32,008 bases of DNA, from the IMG/VR virus record IMGVR_UViG_3300046012_000400, positions 1 to 32,008 of that record, one strand, 5' to 3'. The stretch is from a virus. Below the pieces are notes generated by a model. The model had not been told where the DNA came from and searched no databases. It worked only from the letters and a program-made list of their open reading frames with translations. The position numbers were made by a program, and so were the translations under genes. This document shows, one piece after another, positions 28,103 through 32,008 of this stretch. Numbering within the stretch: position 1 is the stretch's first letter; each line of letters begins with the position of its first letter.

Positions 28103-29574
28103 CGTATCAATTTGCTACGCCCGCGCCCTACGCCCACCAGGCGGAGGGCGTTCAGCGTCTCATGAAGAGCGACGGTGTCTACATGCTGGCCTACGACGTG
28201 GGCACCGGCAAGACCCGCTGTGTCATCGACTACCTCGGGCTGCTCGCGGTCCACGCCCAGCAGGAGGTGCGGGTGCTGGTGTGTGCGCCTAAGAGCGTAG
28301 TGGACACATGGGAGTTGCAGGTCAACCAATGGTCCAGTCGGTCATGTGACTGGAATGTCAAGGCATTGGTCGGTTCGATCCAGCAGAAGCAGGAGCAACT
28401 GGCTAACCCGTACACGCTACAGGCAGTGCAGGACGGTCCCTCCGTCGAGATCCGGGTAGTGAACTACGAGGCACTCTCCTCCCGACGCACGCGCGGGGGC
28501 AAGCTGGACTCCGACCACTGGTTGAATGCAGTCAAAAAATACGCGCCCCACGTCCTGATCTGCGACGAGTCGCAGCGCGCCAAGGGCAACAGTTCCAATG
28601 TAGCCCGGCTGCTGCACCGTATCGCTCCGCTAGTGAAGCGCCGGATCCTACTTTCCGGCACACCGATGCCTCACTCGCCACTGGACATCTACAGTCAGTT
28701 CAAGATTCTAGATCCCACCGTGTTCTGGACTGGCTCCAAGCCTATGACCTACAGCCAATTCGAGGCCAAGGTAGCCATCATGGGGGGCTGGGCCGGGAAG
28801 CAGATCACCGGCTGGCGAAACCTGGACTGGCTGGAGAGCAAGATGGCCGCGCGCAGCCACGCCCTGCGCAAGGAAGAGTGCCTGGATCTGCCGCCCGTAA
28901 CTCACGTGGACGTGCCGGTGCGCCTCTCCGAGCGGGAGCAGAAGGCCTACGACAAGGTCAAGCGGGAGATGGTCTTGGCCCTCTCCAATGGTGAGCTGAT
29001 GTCCACCCCATCCATGCTCATCAACCGCCTGCGCCTGCGCCAGCTGACGTGTGGCTTCGCGAAGGAAGACGATACCGGTGAAGTTCATTGGCTCGGCAGC
29101 TCTCGTATCGATAGCGCTGCAGACCTTGTGTCGTCTCTGCTGGAGAGCCAGGATCGAGTGGTCGTGTTCGGCTGGGCGCTCGCGGAGATCGAAGCGCTCA
29201 AAGAGCGACTCGGGGACGTCGCCCACCTAATCACAGGCAAAACGCCTGATGCCCAACGTCTGCTACTGCGCCAGCAGTTCGGAGACACAAAAAAGTTCCC
29301 CGAGAAGATGGTGATCATCGCCCAGTGGCGCACGATTAGTCTAGGCATCAACGAGCTGGTCACAGCCAGTCACGCGGTCATGATGTCCCTCACCGAGCAG
29401 CGTGAGGATATTCTGCAGGCCATGGGACGACTCGATCGTCCGGGCCAGACTTCCCCGGTCTTCTACCACTGGCTCCTGGCGCGTGGTACCGTGGACGAAG
29501 TGGTTAGGCGTTCACACCTTGAGCGCACAGACCTAGAACGCGGGCTTCTGGACTACCTAAGGGACAATGCATGA
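28099..29574 (+). CDS. SNF2-like superfamily 2 helicase
   Basis: 491 residues. Motif I DVGTGKT (33-39), Ia VLVCAPKSVVDTW, motif II DESQ (156-159), motif III LSGTPM (185-190), and in the second domain VVVFGW, SLGINELVTA and QAMGRLDRPGQ (motif VI). These define an SNF2/Rad54-type DNA translocase as found in many phage replication operons. DESQ replaces the usual DEAH/DEGH box, within normal variation. GTG start overlaps copy 5. Confidence 0.9.
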   Translation: MTYQFATPAPYAHQAEGVQRLMKSDGVYMLAYDVGTGKTRCVIDYLGLLAVHAQQEVRVLVCAPKSVVDTWELQVNQWSSRSCDWNVKALVGSIQQKQEQLANPYTLQAVQDGPSVEIRVVNYEALSSRRTRGGKLDSDHWLNAVKKYAPHVLICDESQRAKGNSSNVARLLHRIAPLVKRRILLSGTPMPHSPLDIYSQFKILDPTVFWTGSKPMTYSQFEAKVAIMGGWAGKQITGWRNLDWLESKMAARSHALRKEECLDLPPVTHVDVPVRLSEREQKAYDKVKREMVLALSNGELMSTPSMLINRLRLRQLTCGFAKEDDTGEVHWLGSSRIDSAADLVSSLLESQDRVVVFGWALAEIEALKERLGDVAHLITGKTPDAQRLLLRQQFGDTKKFPEKMVIIAQWRTISLGINELVTASHAVMMSLTEQREDILQAMGRLDRPGQTSPVFYHWLLARGTVDEVVRRSHLERTDLERGLLDYLRDNA

Positions 29575-30005
29575 CCGATATCGACACCGCCGCGATCCGC
29601 GCCGAGTTCGTCCAGACGAGGCACAGTCAGGTGGACGTGACGATCGGTGCGCTGTGTGATGCCCTGGACGCCGCCCGCGCCGAAGCAGACCGGCGCATGA
29701 GCCCTCCCGAGATGTACTGGCGCAAGAAATGCGGAGAGGCCGCCGCCCTGTACGTCAAGGAGATGGAGGCGAAGTTTCGGGAGCAGATCCGCGCCGAGGC
29801 CGCCGAAGCCAAGTTCGAGAAGCTCACCGAGCAATACAGGGACGTGGTGGGCGAACTGCTAGACCGCGCCGAGGCCGCCGAGGCCCGCATCGCCGCCGCC
29901 CTGGCCGTCCATTCATGGCGCGAGATTGACGGTGATACCGGCGATCAGGGCGAGCCTGTTGTCCTTCAGTCCGACGTCCGTCGCGCACTCGGGGACATCG
30001 GGTGA
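29571..30005 (+). CDS. DIDTAAIRA-family protein, copy 6
   Basis: 144 residues: MTDIDTAAIRAEFVQ, LCDALDAARAEADR, IRAEAAEAKFE, DRAEAAEARIAAAL and the C-terminus DVRRALGDIG. It overlaps the helicase stop (ATGA) and the next gene (GTGA). A longer middle section (KKCGEAAALYVKEMEAKF) is unlike the other copies. The conserved ends suggest swapping of central segments. Function unknown. Confidence 0.75.
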   Translation: MTDIDTAAIRAEFVQTRHSQVDVTIGALCDALDAARAEADRRMSPPEMYWRKKCGEAAALYVKEMEAKFREQIRAEAAEAKFEKLTEQYRDVVGELLDRAEAAEARIAAALAVHSWREIDGDTGDQGEPVVLQSDVRRALGDIG

Positions 30006-30157
30006 CTGACAAGATCGCTCCGTGCGAGTTCACCGGCCGACACAAGCCTCACCTATACAAGAGTCACCCTTCCGAAGACGGTGCCAACTGGCACTGTCCC
30101 GGACTGGGAGTAACGTCCCGTAGAGTTGAAAACGTAGAACTTCCCGAAGAGGAGTAG
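30002..30157 (+). CDS. 51-residue hypothetical protein
   Basis: From GTG: VTDKIAPCEFTGRHKPHLYK, with GANWHCPGLG in the middle and an acidic end. Two Cys and several His residues could bind one metal ion. GTGA overlap with copy 6 supports translation. No family recognised. Confidence 0.6.
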   Translation: MTDKIAPCEFTGRHKPHLYKSHPSEDGANWHCPGLGVTSRRVENVELPEEE

Positions 30158-30159
30158 AG

Positions 30160-30387
30160 ATGGCCAAGGTCACCGTCCGCGCGAAGAACCCCTTCTCTCT
30201 GGTTCTGGGCGCCGTGCTGCTGCTCGTAATTCTGTGGCTGCTGCTGGGCTGGCTCATCATGAACGGACTGGACATCATCCACGACGACTGGGCGGCTGTC
30301 CCGGCGCTGGGCTATGCGTCCAGCCTGCAGGTCGTTATCTTGACGTATGTCGTCGGAGGTCTCTGGAGCCTGGCCAATTCGAAGTAG
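30160..30387 (+). CDS. Two-pass membrane protein
   Basis: 75 residues. A basic N-terminus (MAKVTVRAKNPF), a hydrophobic helix at about 12-34, an acidic loop DIIHDDW and a second helix at about 48-70. GAAGAGGAG precedes the ATG. It is the only membrane gene in the replication operon. Holin-like shape is noted, but there is no lysin gene nearby. Confidence 0.65.
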   Translation: MAKVTVRAKNPFSLVLGAVLLLVILWLLLGWLIMNGLDIIHDDWAAVPALGYASSLQVVILTYVVGGLWSLANSK

Positions 30388-30393
30388 TACAAT
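30388..30393 (+). promoter_or_regulatory. -10 box for a leaderless mRNA
   Basis: TACAAT is followed by six bases and then the ATG at 30400, which has no ribosome site. No clear -35 is visible. Confidence 0.35.
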
Positions 30394-30399
30394 CAGACC

Positions 30400-30516
30400 A
30401 TGGCACCATCGAAGCTGGTCTGCTCTGTTTGCTTCAAGCAATACGTAGTCCCCTCGCTAGCAGAGTCCTGCTGCTGGGACTGGAAGTATGACGAGGAAGA
30501 GGAAGAGGAAGAGTGA
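30400..30516 (+). CDS. 38-residue zinc-ribbon peptide with acidic tail
   Basis: MAPSKLVCSVCFKQY, then ESCCWDWKYD and a run of seven Glu. CxxC plus CC suggest one zinc site. The stop overlaps the GTG of the polymerase gene (GTGA). The acidic tail arises from a GAGGAA repeat, which also serves as the ribosome site of the polymerase gene; that could be its main use. Confidence 0.5.
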   Translation: MAPSKLVCSVCFKQYVVPSLAESCCWDWKYDEEEEEEE

Positions 30517-32008
30517 GCTTCGATCCCGCCGGGCTTATCCACGTCGTGGATGGGCTCGGCTTGAAGCGTCTCTGCGGGGAGTTGCGCAGCGGTCCTGCCG
30601 TGGCCGTGGACCTCGAGACCACTCAGCTGTCTCCGTTCGGACCCGACGCTCGCGTCGTGTGCGCTGCTGTGACCTTCAAATGTCAGAAGAGTACCGAAAA
30701 CGGTACGCTAGTGACATACGTAGTGGGCCTATCCCACCCTGACTCGGGATTGCACCGTCGGTGGAAGTGTGCTCTAACGTATCTGGCTGATACGTTGCGC
30801 ACCAATCCTCTGATCGCCCACAATGCCTCGTTCGACTTGACCTGGATCAAGGTCCACACCGGGGTAAACCTGTACGATCAACTGCTGTGTGACACCGCGC
30901 TTACGTCTCACATTCTGGACGAGAACTCCTCCGCCGGGCTCAAGCCCCGCGCCGTACGCGATCTCGGAGCCAAGCCCTGGCTGGACTTCTCCTGGAAGGA
31001 TCTGGAGGCTGACGAACGCGCCAACCCGGACGGCCGGAAGCTGGCCGAGCGGGAAGAATACTACCGCATGACGGAATACTGCGCCGAGGATACCTACTGG
31101 ACCTACCGCCTGTACGAGAAGCACGCTGCGGAGATGGACCTGTGGGGCACGGACTACGCGCTGCAGGACGAAGCCCAGCACGACCCAGACGCCCGCAACG
31201 CCATTCGCCTGGGCGAGTACTACAAACTTGTAGGACATCGCACCGTGTGCGCCCTGGCCGCGATCGAGGAGAACGGCTTCGCGCTGGACCGGGCCTGGTG
31301 TACAGAACGTCTGGCCTCTAATGCGCAAATCGTCTCGGATGCCGATTCCTGGCTTCTCAAGTGCACACTGGATGCCCAGGAACAGATAGAGATGGGCGCC
31401 GTTCGGGTTACCGAGGAGCTGGAGACAGCCCTGAACTACGTGACTACATCAGAACCGATGTGGTCAGCAGGTTCCAAGTGGTTCCTGTGCTGGGCCCAGC
31501 TGATGTGCGCGGTCGGGGAACTCCGCGTGGCTTCTCGCACCCCTAAGGGCCGTCCCCAGTGGTCCAAAGAGGTGCTTGACAAGCAGGCCCGTGAGGGCTC
31601 GCTGGTCGCCGCCAAGCTGCGCGAGATGCGCGTAGCGATGACCGAGAGCGCCTACATTCAGTCCTGGCTCAACGAGGCCCAGGCTGACGGTCGGATCCGG
31701 GCCAGTTACAACTACGCCACGAGCCCCCGCGAGACCAGCGACGCTCCGGTGACTGGGCGCCTGTCCTGCAGTAAGCCGAACCTGCAGCAGGTCGCCAGGA
31801 GCGCCAAAGCGGCCTTCTGCGCCGCGCCGGGCCATGTCCTGGTGTCAGCGGACTACAGCCAGGTTGAGGTCCGCGTAGGGGCCTTCCAGGCCCGCTGTGA
31901 GCCCTTGATCGCTGCATACAAGGAGGGCCTGGACGTACACACGCTCATGGCTGCCTCCACCAGTGGCCTGCCGTACGACCAGATCACCCCGGGACTCCGA
32001 CAGGGGTT
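30513..32008 (+). CDS. polA: Family A DNA polymerase (partial, 5' part)
   Basis: 498 residues are visible; the gene runs off the window. The 3'-5' exonuclease domain has ExoI VAVDLETT (Asp33, Glu35), ExoII IAHNASFDLTW and ExoIII EYCAEDTYWTY. The polymerase part shows GRLSCSKPNLQQV and motif A, VSADYSQVEVRV with Asp447. It is the replicative polymerase type of many actinophages. GTG start overlaps the previous stop and has GAGGAAGAG before it. Motifs B and C lie beyond the edge. Confidence 0.9.
   Translation, partial: MSFDPAGLIHVVDGLGLKRLCGELRSGPAVAVDLETTQLSPFGPDARVVCAAVTFKCQKSTENGTLVTYVVGLSHPDSGLHRRWKCALTYLADTLRTNPLIAHNASFDLTWIKVHTGVNLYDQLLCDTALTSHILDENSSAGLKPRAVRDLGAKPWLDFSWKDLEADERANPDGRKLAEREEYYRMTEYCAEDTYWTYRLYEKHAAEMDLWGTDYALQDEAQHDPDARNAIRLGEYYKLVGHRTVCALAAIEENGFALDRAWCTERLASNAQIVSDADSWLLKCTLDAQEQIEMGAVRVTEELETALNYVTTSEPMWSAGSKWFLCWAQLMCAVGELRVASRTPKGRPQWSKEVLDKQAREGSLVAAKLREMRVAMTESAYIQSWLNEAQADGRIRASYNYATSPRETSDAPVTGRLSCSKPNLQQVARSAKAAFCAAPGHVLVSADYSQVEVRVGAFQARCEPLIAAYKEGLDVHTLMAASTSGLPYDQITPGLRQG

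Overview
This is a stretch of an actinobacteriophage genome. The sequence is GC-rich, genes are tightly packed and mostly start inside the stop codon of the gene before (ATGA, GTGA, TGATG junctions), and GTG starts are frequent. A WhiB-like regulator, a Prim-Pol type primase, a Sak4-like recombinase and a portal/terminase pair of actinophage type all point to a tailed phage of a Gram-positive, high-GC host. An LPxTG-anchored collagen-like protein suggests a host with sortase. No integrase, tRNA gene, CRISPR array or insertion sequence was seen. The host genus cannot be read from the sequence.

Layout. 1-767: end of a rightward gene, a strong promoter and about 600 bp of palindrome-rich sequence without a convincing gene. 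768-2361: leftward genes, including a secreted C39-like cysteine peptidase. 2403-2590: a divergent control region (copy A). 2754-5647: rightward operon with a DUF932-like protein and a Cys-rich conserved phage protein. 5648-5873: convergent junction. 5874-23670: a long leftward block. Read in its own direction (from 23670 down) it runs: a ParB-like protein, a Mom-like DNA modification enzyme, a recombination module (Cas4/AddB-like Fe-S nuclease, Sak4-like ATPase, DUF669-like protein, HNH and VRR-NUC nucleases), a sortase-anchored collagen-like protein, a WhiB regulator, DUF3310, both terminase subunits, the portal, and a string of very small membrane or Cys-rich proteins with a SprT-like metalloprotease. 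23763-23940: a second divergent control region (copy B), colinear with copy A. 24026-32008: rightward replication operon: Prim-Pol, a P-loop ATPase, an SNF2-like helicase and family A DNA polymerase (cut by the window end).

Most unusual feature. Six paralogous small genes sharing an N-terminal DIDTAAIRA-type motif, a central LCDALDAARAER motif, AEAAEARI helical repeats and usually a C-terminal RRALTGGT are scattered through both the leftward and rightward operons. All are co-oriented with their operon and inserted between essential genes with overlapping start/stop codons. Parts of them are nearly identical at DNA level and one copy looks like a mosaic of two others.

Regulation. A 13-base element GAACCGCTTGAC(A/T) that contains the -35 box recurs at four promoters on both strands, including the divergent control regions. 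Several promoters place the start codon about 6-7 bases after the -10 box, predicting leaderless mRNAs for the terminase small subunit, the portal, the Mom-like gene and a 38-residue protein.
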